Shown one piece after another: positions 34,031 through 45,269 of a stretch of DNA of 64,000 bases. The position numbers and the translations under genes were made by a program. The notes beneath the pieces are model-generated. The model was not told the origin of the DNA. It searched no databases and saw nothing but the letters and a program-made list of their open reading frames with translations. This stretch comes from Cornus controversa (Eukaryota > Streptophyta > Magnoliopsida > Cornales > Cornaceae): assembly GCA_026545225.1 (NCBI GenBank), contig CM048845.1, positions 76,549,033-76,613,032 on the forward strand, in the 5' to 3' direction. Numbering within the stretch: position 1 is the first letter of the stretch; the number at the start of each line of letters is the position of its first letter.

Positions 34031-34418
34031 TTCTTATTTATCTCTATAAATTTAAAAATAAAAATAAAAATAAAAAGAAAATGCATGAGTCTTGCTGGAA
34101 TTCCTTCTAACTTGGGTTGATAGTAATTGAAGTGAAAGTCTTTACTGAAAAAAAATAATCTAAATGGATGTATTAACAATTTTTAATAAAAATATCAATT
34201 AATGTTAAATGTCTTTTTGTTTATTATCTATTTATCTCTATAAATTTAAAAATAAAAATAAAAAGAAAATGCATGAGTCTTGCTGGAATTCCTTCTAACT
34301 TGGTTTGATAGTAATTGAAGTGAAAGTATTTACTGAAAAAAAATAATCTAAATGGATGTATTAACAATTTTTAATAAAAATATCAATTAATGTTAAACGT
34401 ATTTTTGTTTATTATCAC
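34031..34418. repeat. Recent 194-bp tandem duplication
   Basis: 34031-34224 and 34225-34418 are nearly identical, including the word GCATGAGTCTTGCTGGAATT in both copies. Only a few substitutions and one short indel in the A-rich part are seen. Confidence 0.9.
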
Positions 34419-34649
34419 CCTGTTCGATAGTATTTTTGTTTTGACTTTTATGCCAAAAAAAAAAAAAAAAGTAGAAGTTAAATGAGAAAGTATGTAACTA
34501 TCAACTTCTTTTAAAGGTTGTTTTTGAATTTCAAAATTCTTCAACTTTACTCATCTAAAGACTTTCTAAAACAATTTTTAAGCTTAAAAAGTCACGCACT
34601 GCCCTTAAAATGTCAATCCAAACAAGACATGTATATATATATATATATA

Positions 34650-34705
34650 TTACCAAAAATGAAACAGCGGAGAGCTAGATTTGTGAGTACTTGTGCAGCT
34701 TAATC

Positions 34706-34751
<46 letters not shown>

Positions 34752-34864
34752 CTGATTAAGTTGCACAAGTACTCACAAATCTAACTCTCTGCTGTTTCAT
34801 TTTTGGTAATATCTATATATGTGAAACAGCAGATAGCTAGATTTGTGAGTACTTATGCAACTTA
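34650..34864. repeat. Hairpin with 60-bp arms around an AT microsatellite, plus a third partial copy
   Basis: The arm 34650-34709 (from ATTACCAAAAATGAAACAGC) is the inverse of 34750-34810 with about three mismatches. The loop is a pure (AT)n run. A third, direct partial copy lies at 34821-34864. It could be a foldback or MITE relic, or a small-RNA source if transcribed. Confidence 0.85.
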
Positions 34865-34890
34865 AATAAATAAATAAAATAAAATAAAAT

Positions 34891-35021
34891 TATACTTGTG
34901 ATGGAGCTAGTTTTCACATCTTTGTCTTCTTTTATTTTTTTAACCATTTCCAGAAAGTATACTTATGATGAAGGTAGTTTTCACATCTGTCTTCTTTTGT
35001 TTTTTTAACCATTTCCAGAAA
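34891..35021. repeat. 67-bp tandem duplication
   Basis: Copies begin TATACTTGTGATG at 34891 and TATACTTATGATG at 34958, and both contain TTTTTTAACCATTTCCAGAA. Confidence 0.9.
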
Positions 35022-35259
35022 GGTGTTTGTACGTTGATTTATACAGGGCACAGAGTGGTTCGCTTTTGTTATATATATATATATATATATGGCACCAAAG
35101 TGTGGTCAACACTTAAAGTACAAATTAGAAGTCTGAAAGACGACATCACTAACCCTTTACACTTTTAAGTACGTGTGCACCTTAATTTTCAATTAATTTT
35201 CTTTCATGCAGCATATTGTACAAGAATGACCCATTCTTCTTTCCATCTTTTCCTTAGTG

Positions 35260-36045
35260 CTATGTTTGGTTGGAATGTTTGATCGCAAGGAAGGGAGGGC
35301 TGAGGAGAGATGGATGAGAGGGAGATAGATGATATTTTTCATGTTTAATTGGAGGGAAAGGAAGAGGAGGAAGCAAGAAGGAATGGTGTATTCTTTCTTA
35401 TTTTTTGTTGTGTTTGGTTGGAAGAAAGGGTTAAGGAAGAATGGAAGAGAAGGATATAGAAGAATCTTCTTGTGTTTTGTTGGAATGGTTGAAGGAGAGG
35501 GATAAAGCATCATTCCTTCTTTTGGATTTTTTTATCCGTTCAAAATTGAGCGGAAGTGAGGAAAAAAAGATAAAATAATTACATACAAATATATGATTTC
35601 AAATTTATTCTTTCCCCAAAAAAAAATTACCATCTTTCATAATTGGGCATAAGATAGAATACAAATATATAATTTTAATTTTTTACTTTTTTAATTATGT
35701 ATAATAAGCGTATATCAGTAAAAATATAAAAAAACTCTTGTTTGCTTCCTTCAAACCAAATAAAAGAAATGTGTCATTCCATGCATCCTTTATAATATCC
35801 TTCCATTCAATCAAATAAAAAAAAAAATAAGGGAGATACTTTTTCTTCTCTCATCCATCCCTCTCCTTCTCCTTCTCCTTCTCCTTCTCCCTTTTCCTTC
35901 CATTAATTTTTCCATCACTTCAATCAAATAGAGTTGATAATTCTATACAAAAAGTGAGGAAGATACATTTCCTTCCTTAGAGATGCCTCATACATCTATT
36001 TTCCTCTTCCTTTCCTCCATTTTTTCATTCCTCCAACCAAACGAA
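35260..36045. mobile_element. Possible MITE-like element, purine-rich half then pyrimidine-rich half
   Basis: The left edge CTATGTTTGGTTGGAATG matches the inverse of the right edge CATTCCTCCAACCAAACG. The left half is rich in GGAAGG and has an inner GTGTTTGGTTGGAA; the right half is rich in CCTTCC, with a (CCTTCT)n stretch at 35860-35890. A target duplication was not found. Confidence 0.45.
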
Positions 36046-36367
36046 AGTAAATCATTCTTCTTGATGACATAAGCAATGAATATTTATTTCTAAAAATATT
36101 TTAATTTAGGAATCTAATTTTATTATAAAAATTACTTTTAATAATTTATAAACATATAAATTATGATCTAATAATATTATAATTCGATTCATAAAGTCAA
36201 AAACCATATATGTATAGTTGTGAAGTAGATATGGAGATATAATAAAAAAATATTTTCCACAATCACGACAACGTGATTGTCAAATCACGGAACGTGGGAA
36301 ACTTTGACAGCAGTGTGATACCAACGACCTAATGTTGGGAAATCTACCCACTATATTACTAAAAGAA

Positions 36368-37533
36368 GAGTCGGGATCCTCTGCCCTAGTGGGTCTCTGC
36401 CCTACCCGTGCCCTACCCGTTCACCAACTTTAATCTACATTTCACCACCCATAAAACATATATTCACCACCCTTAAATTCAGATTTCACCACCCTTATAT
36501 CTTGAAATATTTCTTAACAGTTTTTTGTCAACACTCTTAATCATGTTTCACCACCTTTAAAACATACATTCACCACCCTTAAATCTATATTTCACCAACC
36601 TTAAATCTTGAAAAACTTGAAATATTTTTTTATTAATTTTTTTTATTAACACTGTTAATCCATGTTTCACCACCCTTAAAACATACATTCACCACTCTTA
36701 AATCAACATTTCACCACCCTTAAATCTTGAAAAACTTATAATATTTTTTGTTAATTTTTTACCACAACTCATAAAACATATATTTATTATCCTTAAATTC
36801 ACATTTCACCACCCTTTACCCATAAGAAATAATATTAAGTTAAGATTAAATTATTCAACAAATTTAATATGAATTTTCACAAATTTAATAATTTTACTAA
36901 AAATTTTCAAGTTAATTTTTTTTTCAACAAACTTAACCTTGAATTCAACTTCCTTAAATATTGAAACATTTGAAAATTTTCAAGTTAATATTTTTGTCAA
37001 CACTTTCAATTTATGTTTCACCACAATATGAGTAAAAAAATATTATTAAAAAAAAGCCATAAGAATTTTGAATCAAAATTTAAAGGTGTTGAAATATGGA
37101 TTTAAGAATGGTGATTGTAGGTTTAAGGGTGGTGAAACATAGATTAATAGTGTTGACAAAAAATATTTTCAAAATTTCAAGATTTAAGAGTGGTGAAATG
37201 TGGATTTAAGAGTGGTGAATGTATGTTTTAAGGGTGGTGAAACATGGATTAACAGTGTTAATAAAAAAAATTAATAAAAAAATATTTCAAGTTTTTCAAG
37301 ATTTAAGGTTGGTGAAATGTAGATTTAAGGGTGGTGAATGTATGTTTTAAAGGTGGTGAAACATGATTAAGAGTGTTGACAAAAAACTGTTAAGAAATAT
37401 TTCAAGATATAAGGGTGGTGGGATTTAAGGGTGGTGAATATATGTTTTATGGGTGGTTAAATGTAGATTAAAGTTGGTGAACGGGTAGGACACGGGTAGG
37501 GCAGAGACCCACTAGGGCAGAGGATCCCAGCTC
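36368..37533. mobile_element. Long-inverted-repeat (foldback) element, Mutator-like, 9-bp target duplication
   Basis: The ends are GAGTCGGGATCCTCTGCCC at the left and, inverted, GAGCTGGGATCCTCTGCCC at the right. CTAAAAGAA lies on both sides (36359-36367 and 37534-37542). The inverted arms run about 450-500 bp each and meet across a loosely paired centre near 36850-37080. The arms are themselves built of modules of about 35-45 bp around CACCACCCTTAAAACATACA. No transposase frame is present. A 9-bp duplication with long inverted repeats fits a non-autonomous Mutator-like element. Arm identity is high enough to suggest a fairly recent or conversion-maintained copy. Confidence 0.85.
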
Positions 37534-37542
37534 CTAAAAGAA

Positions 37543-39240
37543 AAGAATAAATGCTGTCCTGTGTGTGATCGTTAGGAATGTATTAGTCGGTGTATAATAT
37601 ATATTAAATTATATTACTGTATGTATGTGACGTGTGGAAAAAGAAAAGGAAATGAAAATATTTGTGGAATGAATATGTGGTACATGAATGAATAAAAAAA
37701 AAAGAAAATCGGTGTGCCGTGTTATTTAAGACGTGTAGTGTGTTTGAATAAAATAAGTTTTGTTTGACTGTTGACCTGTTGCGGTACCGCACGGAAAATG
37801 GATGCGCTCTAGCAGCCGAAATCACAGTAGCGGGGCCCACAAATGAATGTGAACATCATGGATTCGGAGTACGGGTGATTTTGGACCGAAAATATACAAA
37901 AGAATTTATTACACATGTTGGGGGTGAATTTGGACCCAACATATACAATATAATTTATTACATGTATTGTGCACATATGACTCAAATGCACTCGGTGTAT
38001 TTTCACTGAGTGCATCGTAGACATACTCACTGATTTGCCTATAAAGATGCAATAAGGAATGAGTGAAAAAAATGGATGGAAAAGATTTAAGAGACATAGA
38101 GTGTTGTGTGAAAGTCGGGTGGGGGTAGAAGTAGGAGCGGAACCAGAAATTTTAGGGAATGAATTTGAAAAAAAAAATTAGTTAGTCCAGTGCAGTGCAC
38201 GAGACTTTCTATATTATAGAATTGGATGCCAAACTAGTATTATGTAATTAAAAATTAAAAAATATATAAATCTATCGTAATATAATTTTCTTATAATATT
38301 ATTCTTATTAGTATATGTATTGAGGAAAATATAATCCAAAAAATGACCTTAAATAAGTAGTTATGAAAACTTATATGAAAAAAAAAAAAATAGAGAAGAG
38401 GAAACGATAAGTTACATGAAAAAGAAGTTGTAAAGAAAAACATTGTTCAAGAATTAACTTTTATTCAACAATTGTTTCTATTTTTGAAAAATAAAAAATT
38501 GATTAGTTTGATTCCACTATGAGAAATATATATATATATATATCATTATTACTTTGATTTAATATTAATAGAAATATATAACATTTAAACTAAACAAAAT
38601 TTAACAAAACACAATTAGCAGGAACAAAATAAAGAAGTGCCTTAACAATTTATACAAGTAGCTATAGAAATCGTCATCCTATTTATGACAACCAAAAACA
38701 TTAACATATATGATTTGTTGACATTCTTGTTATTTTGGTTTCACAATATTTTAGTTTTTACTATTTCTCACAAAACTGACAATAAAGAAGGTTTATGTAT
38801 TTTTATTAAATATATACGAGGAGACACTAGAGTAATTTTTCTTCTTCTTGAATTCATATAATAGATATTATACTTGTATATATGTAAATGTAAATAAAAC
38901 AATGATATATTGCACTAAAATCTACCAACAATGAACTTATATTTTTATTTTACAAGATTTGAGCTTTCCAAAGTAGGCTAAAAAGATTCAAATTTAAATT
39001 TCATATTAGTTTTGAGATGACACAAGTTATAATTTTTTTCCAAATTCACAAGTTATATATTTACCTATATATGTATAAGTCAACAAATTTTCTTTTATGT
39101 TAACATCTTGAAATCAAGACAAGTAAATTGGATTTCTTTATTTTAAGGGAGTGAAACACCAACTTGGAAGTTGGAACCATCGAAGCTCGAAACATACGTG
39201 TTCATGGAAATATCATTGTTACAAAAAAAAAAAGAAAAAA
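37543..39240. other. No gene recognised
   Basis: AT-rich sequence downstream of the P450 stop. Near 38130 lies GGAGCGGAACCAGAAATTTT, which recalls the inverted right end of the MITE at 30062-30281 (GGGGCGTATCCAGAAATTT) and may mark a decayed relative. A short AT run lies at 38527-38542. Short frames at 37604-38097 on both strands overlap each other and show no family signs. Confidence 0.4.
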
Positions 39241-39284
39241 AAAGAAAAGAAAAGGAAATTGTCACAAAACTATAAGGACTTAAA

Positions 39285-40264
39285 TCATGGACTCCTCATC
39301 ATAGGAATGGCACTAAGTGGGATGGCTTTCTTCAATGTAATCCCGAATTGCTCCTCCATGTCCAAATTCTCCGGCGTAATTCCTCCGGGGAGTTTCCAAT
39401 TGAATTCATGGACAAGAGAAGCTAACATAAGATGAACCATTCGGAATCCCAGAGGCAAACCGGGACAGATACGCCGGCCAGCGCCAAACGGTATGTACTG
39501 AAAATCTTGGCCTTTAAAGTCCATGTTAGAGCCTAAGAACCTCTCTGGTTTATATAACAATGGGTTGTCCCAATACAATTCATCTCTACCAATAGACCAT
39601 GCATTCACTACGACTTGGTTGTTCTTATAAATTGTGAAGTTGCCTATTTCTATGTCATTCCCGGCTTTGTAAGGTAGCAGAAGGGGCGCGGCGGGGTGGA
39701 GTCTCATGGTCTCCTTCACCACAGCTCGGAGGTATGGAAGTTGATCAATGTCCGATTCTTTGACTGACTGGTTTTCACCAATCTTTTCGATGAGTTCATT
39801 CTGTAATTTCTTCATTGTGTCCGGGTTGCGAAGAAGTTCTGCCATTGCCCATTCTGTTGTTATTGAAGATGTATCACTCCCAGCAATAAACAAGTCCTGT
39901 CAATGTATATTGTGACTTCATATAATTAAATTCTTGTCTACATGTATTGTTGAGGTTGATACAATAATATGATCAACAAGAACAAAGAACAATAATATGT
40001 AGTTTGAGAACCTACCAACCAATCACATGTTGACGCAAAATCAAATGTGTCAATTTTATTATGATTGTCGGTATCAATTATTCTCAAAGCGTTACTTTTC
40101 CACGCAAATAATTTTTGTAAATTTTACCGATTAATATACTTGGCTTAATTTTCCGGAAAAAGAAAAAAAAAGGTTCATTTTTGTGTGCTATATTTTCTAT
40201 ACCAAGTGTTAATTAAAGACAAAATGCATGACATCAAGTTATATATATATATATATATATATAG

Positions 40265-40296
<32 letters not shown>

Positions 40297-41231
40297 TACC
40301 GGGAAAAAAAAAAGTTACATAGCAAAAAGAAGTTCATGGTTCTTACCAGGATAAGAGGCTTGATAGTTAGGCTGCTGAAATCTGATTCATCTTTTTCACA
40401 ATGATCAAGAAGAACTTCCAAGAAATCACCACCCACCAAACCCAAAGCCCTCGATTTCAAACGCCGAGCGATGATTTCATCAAAGATCTCATGAAGCCTC
40501 TTATAGGAAGGCTTTATGTGATGCCTAATTCCCTGCAAATCAAACCATTTTAGTACAGGAAAATAGTCGGAAAGATTAGGCTTACCACCATCTTCCATAA
40601 TCCTCCAAACCAAGTCCTTGAACTCCTGAGCTGACTCGAAGTCCGGGTCGATCACATCAACCGAGAGGATGCTGTTCGATATCAAGTTGAGGGTGGTAGC
40701 GAAAGCCACTTGGCCGATATCCACCGGCTTACCGGAATCACAGTGCTTCCGGACATGACCGAGGAGGTCTTCAACTTTCTTGTGGCGGAGGTGTTGCATG
40801 GTGTCTAGTCTCTGGTTGGTGAACAGCTGGGTGGTGCAGACTCTTCGGCGGTTGCGCCACTTGTGGTCGCCGGGGACCCATGCAAGCGTTCCTTCCGGGT
40901 AGGGTTGCGCCGCGATGACATCCGGCACAGGGCGGTCGGAGAAGGTTTTGTCATGTGTTTGGAGGATTTCTTTGGCCAGTTCGGCGGAGGAAGCGACAAT
41001 GGTGGTGACGAAGCCGAAGCGGAGAGTCATGAGAGGGCCGTAGTGTTTGGCCCAGTTGGTGAGTGTCTGGTGTGGTTTCGTCCCGAGTTGGAGGAGGTTA
41101 CCGACGATGGGAAGTCCGATGGGACCGGGTGGTTGTTTGGCGGCAGGAGCTCGCCGGAGCAACCACATTTGGAGGCAGAATAATAATATTACTACTGCGG
41201 TAGTACTGAAGAAGTTGATTTGGAACTCCAT
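39285..41231 (-). CDS. Cytochrome P450, CYP76-like (two exons)
   Basis: The exons are 40347-41231 (295 codons) and 39285-39896 (203 codons plus TGA), joined in phase 0. The donor is CCTG/GTAAGA at 40346 and the acceptor TTGACAG/GACTTG at 39897, giving a 498-residue protein, the normal size for plant A-type P450s. Seen: an N-terminal membrane anchor (residues 10-25), Pro-rich hinge PPGPIGLPIVGN (34-45), helix C WRNRRR (125-130), I-helix AGSDTS (300-305), ExxR ETMR (357-360), PERF (412-415) and heme loop FGAGRRICPG with Cys439. GLPLGFRMVHLMLASLVH after the loop is typical of CYP76. The enzyme would sit on the endoplasmic reticulum and use NADPH-P450 reductase. CYP76 members hydroxylate monoterpenols such as geraniol, diterpenes or other small substrates; the substrate here is unknown. 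The gene looks intact, with one intron at the usual site before the I-helix. Confidence 0.93.
39897..40346 (-). other. P450 intron (450 bp)
   Basis: GT/AG borders as given for the gene. An AT microsatellite occupies about 40240-40292, interrupted by AG at 40261-40264. It splits the coding region just before the oxygen-binding I-helix motif, the common single intron of this P450 clan. Confidence 0.9.
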
Positions 41232-41290
41232 TTGGGTGTTCTCTCGAACAATTCTCCAACTTAATTTGTGAGTTGATAATTACGTAGTGC

Positions 41291-41344
<54 letters not shown>

Positions 41345-41350
41345 GAATTA
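41232..41350 (-). promoter_or_regulatory. Proximal promoter of the P450 with TATA and CT microsatellite
   Basis: On the minus strand a (CT)n run (41322-41344) is followed by TATATATATATA (41305-41321), 75-90 bases before the ATG, and then ACACACACAC. The TATA run is well placed as a core promoter with a leader of about 50 bases. No other element could be assigned. Confidence 0.5.
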
Positions 41351-43030
41351 TTGCTGAGTTGAAGATGCAGGGTGTTATGAATGATCAAACCAAAAGTCAT
41401 TGGTCTAGCCGTCTAGGTGTCTCTTCTTTCCAAATGAGGAAAAAGATGTGGAACCGTGCTATTTGGAGCTGACCATGGTGGGATCCACAATCCACCCAAC
41501 AAATGCATCATATTCGTTATAATGCCAATTTTATAAAACAACTTTACATGCTTACACAATAACTACTTTAGATCACTTTCACACAACGTAAATGATGCAT
41601 GATGTTAGATAAGCGGTACAAGAGGCATGATGCAAATTTAGAGGAATTTAGAGGATCCTAGCATAACATGAGAACCTATTCTATGCAAAGATGAAAATCT
41701 CTGGGGAGAGTTGGAGCCCCTATCATTCTTCTAATTCTCGGATATTTATAAAATCTTATGAATTACATTGCAATGCTGCAAATCAAATTCCGAAGCGTGC
41801 AGAAGAAATAGAACTTTATTAAATAAACGTCATTTGACTATATTGTTCAAGAATGTAGGCGGGGTTACTATAAAATAATCGTCGCTTCTTGACAATATTG
41901 TTTTAAGAATTCAAGGTAGCTACTTATGACTTCGAGGAGGAGAAATTAAACTAGCTCTTCTACGGTCACGGCATTAATGAAACATATTATATATATATAT
42001 ATATTGGTATCATATAGAACCAAAGGAAAATAAACTATACGAGTACACAGAATGGGAAAAAATGAACCTTCACATGCTCATAAGCCAGTGTTAATCACCA
42101 AATCTTCCGATGCATATTAAATGTCACAAGTGTTCTAGAGAAAAATACTCTTTTCAATACTTTTATCGTCTTTTTTTTTTTTTTTTTTTTTTTTAAAGAT
42201 TCAGTTGCATTGTTGTGAATATATACCCTTCAACTAATATTAGATAGGACTAATATGGACTCCAAGAAAAAAAAAAAAAAAAAGAGTTTGGTCACTTCTC
42301 ATCTTTCTCTTTTACCTTCAACCAATTGTTGTCAAAACATATTTAACGTCACTCATTTGTATTATTTTTGAATTAGCTTTGTTGTTGGCATTGTTTATAT
42401 ATTCAAAATTTCAAATTAAAAACATTCAAATAAGTTGTTGGTGGTGTTGTGTTCAGATCTGAATTTTCTAACAACTATTTAAATATATTCTAAAAATTTG
42501 TTAATGAATGTGAGAATTGTTCTGAAGATGAATTTGGATAGAAAAAAAAAATATGATCAATGATAGAAAAAGTAAAAATACTTATTGGTTAAGAAAAGAA
42601 AGACAACATATCCTAAAATTTTAAAAATAATTTAATTTAAATTTTTATATATTTTTAATGTACTGCAAAACTAAGTCACGTTAATCCTACACCAGTGATG
42701 CATTACTCATAAAATAAAAGGTAACTTACATTGACCTTCCTTGAGGTTTGACTTAATTTAACCCAGTATCAAACTAATGAATTTTGTTACAATGACCTCC
42801 CCTATAACAGAAATGGACTAACAGATGTTAATTTTTGAGTGAAATGTTTATTATACCCTTAATATTATATTGATATATTCTATTAATATCACAGCACCTT
42901 GGATGCTAAATCTGACCAATCGAAACTGAATTTTGAAAAACATACTTCACAGTTGTGTTCGGAATAGTCCATTTAGCTAGGAATCAGTTTGACTTGGTCA
43001 AAAATGACCAAAATTGACTTACCAGAAAGT
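41351..43030. other. No gene recognised
   Basis: Upstream of the P450: AT-rich sequence with homopolymer runs (T run at 42172-42194, A run at 42266-42283) and a short AT run at 41989-42004. No repeat family or frame that I can support. Confidence 0.4.
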
Positions 43031-43031
43031 T

Positions 43032-43215
43032 TGCCAAAAAGTGCATGGCGTCGAAATTTTATCGGAGAAGATGATTGGAACAGTGCATGTCGTCGGAATT
43101 CGCCGAAAAAGATGACCGGAACCGTGCAAGTCGCCGACAATTCATCAAAAAAGATGACCGAAATAGTGCACGTAGCCGAAAAATTATCGGAGAAGATGAC
43201 CGGAACAATACATAT
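43032..43215. repeat. Degenerate tandem repeat, about 42-bp units, 4.5 copies
   Basis: Units share GAAGATGACCGGAACAGTGCA and GTCGCCGAAAATTC-like words. An AT microsatellite follows at 43256-43283. Frames open on both strands only because the unit length is near a multiple of three. Confidence 0.75.
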
Positions 43216-43250
43216 AAGTATATATATATTATAATCTGAAATATATATAC

Positions 43251-43289
<39 letters not shown>

Positions 43290-43309
43290 CATATAAGTTG
43301 ATGGACATT

Positions 43310-44560
43310 TTAGTATTTTTGATTAAATTTTTTTGATAAAACTAACAAAATTTTGGACAAAAGGATTTTATGTCATAACGGAGCAACCTCAGAAAAAGTC
43401 ATTGTAATAAAATTTATTAAAATTTTAATAAATTAATTTATCCTAAAATAAACTATACAGACGGTCTCTATAAAAAAAATAAAAAAAATCTCTGCAGTAG
43501 CCGACAACAAAATCAAAAGCTGAATCAACAGTGATATGTCTACGAAATAATTGAAAAAGACTGCATACTCTATCAGACAATTAATTCTCCACAGTTATCT
43601 TTTTTTCTCTTTATAATGACCAGAAGAAGGGCATCTCTTTTTTCTCTTTTCTCGGTCCAATTAAAAAGAAAGAAAAATAATATATAAGAAATGCATGCAA
43701 AGACCTAAAAGAAAAAAAATATATAAGAAATGCATGCAAAGAGCTAAAATTATTATGTAAAGTACTGATATACCCACCCTTTTGAACTGCACATGTAAAA
43801 TACTATCTTTGCGTTTGTTAAATTACTTTACTCTTAGTTGTCGGTGAAATTACAGAAAGCTAATATATATCCACCGTAAAAAAGAAAAAATAAAAGCAAA
43901 AAGAAGAAAAGTTACTGAAAGCCTTGAAGGGGAGCTCAAATCCATCCTAATTCCTAATCAGCCACGTGCTAAATTCTCGATTTATTAAAGAAATAACTCA
44001 AAATCTAAGTAATGTATTTTTTTTTTAAATGAGTGTCACATCTATGTTCTACATGTCCTCTTATTTTGTCATTCTTTTTATATGAAATAGCTTTCATATT
44101 TTTACTCTTGCACTCTTTCTATTTCTGCTCCACTTGACTAGCTCAAAATAATAGGATACTGAATTTTATGCTAAAATTTTAACTATAATTAATGTGATCG
44201 AATTACTCGGTGATGTACCAACAAATTAATAAAGCTACAATGGAATGAATGTTTGTCACATGTATTACACACACATCAGCTACAGTGCCTCAACAGAAGC
44301 AGGATTTTATTACTTTCATTTTTCTATTTTTTTGGAAGTGTGACCATTTATCAACTTTTTTTTTTCAGTCATTTTTTTTACCAAAAAAAACTACAAACTT
44401 TTGTTCCATATGCATCTATATATCTATATTACATTTAAGCTTGAATCTGACGGTTCAAAATGTCTGTCTTTCGCTATCAACGACTCACAATCACTTCATC
44501 TAACGATTACGGTGACAAGTGCACGATAGTGCAGTAGGCCGGACATACACTAGTATGTAT
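43310..44560. other. No gene recognised
   Basis: AT-rich. A 37-bp direct duplication around ATATAAGAAATGCATGCAAAG lies at 43680-43745. No coding evidence. Confidence 0.4.
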
Positions 44561-44567
44561 ATATATA

Positions 44568-44645
44568 ACAAAAGTAGTGCAACATGTTCTAGAACACAAA
44601 GTCAGAAGGCCTGTAGAGTTCTAGAACATGTTGCGCGACTTTTGT
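44568..44645. repeat. Near-perfect 30-bp stem hairpin
   Basis: 44568-44597 (ACAAAAGTAGTGCAACATGT...) is the inverse of 44616-44645 with about three mismatches and an 18-base loop. The stem length fits a microRNA-like precursor or a very small foldback element. Flanks give no promoter or terminator that decides this. Confidence 0.8.
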
Positions 44646-44649
44646 GTAC

Positions 44650-45222
44650 GCGGTGTAACAGTGGGGGAAGGTAAGAAAAATTGGAAAAGTATGAAGAGAT
44701 TCGATGGGTCTGCTTTTAGTTCACACTAGCGACCATACGAAGAGGCAAAGTACAAAAGAAGACTCGTATTCAACGAACAACAAGCCTTTCTTTCCGTCGC
44801 CATGTTGGCAGAAATATTTATTTTTAAAGCATGTGGTCAGAAAAGAAACATGCAAAATTTCTAACTTTTATGGGTTTTAAAGTCATTATTTCTATTCAGA
44901 GATAAATATTTTTAATTGGATAATCCTTATTTTTTTTAAAAAATATTTTACACTTTTCAATTCTTTGTGAACTTTTAAGTTTTATCTTTGACAAGAGATA
45001 AGAAAGATTCTCACACTTGGGGGGTAAGACTAGTCCATTGGGACGCACACAACACTCCTAAGCCAGGTACCCAGCCAAATACGTTTATATTAGTAGTTAA
45101 ATTTAATTAACTCCTTCGATGAAAAGACCTCGATAACAAAATGTTATTTTATAAAAAATAAACAAAATGATTTAGAATTGAATTTTCAGCTTAAACTTGA
45201 AGGTGTTGTTATGATGGAGATT

Positions 45223-45269
<47 letters not shown>

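Noticed and set aside
40863-41271. Plus-strand frames opposite P450 exon 1
   Set aside because: Antisense shadows of a clear coding exon.
42973-43308. Overlapping frames on both strands near 43.1 kb
   Set aside because: They run through a 42-bp tandem repeat and an AT microsatellite; composition explains them.
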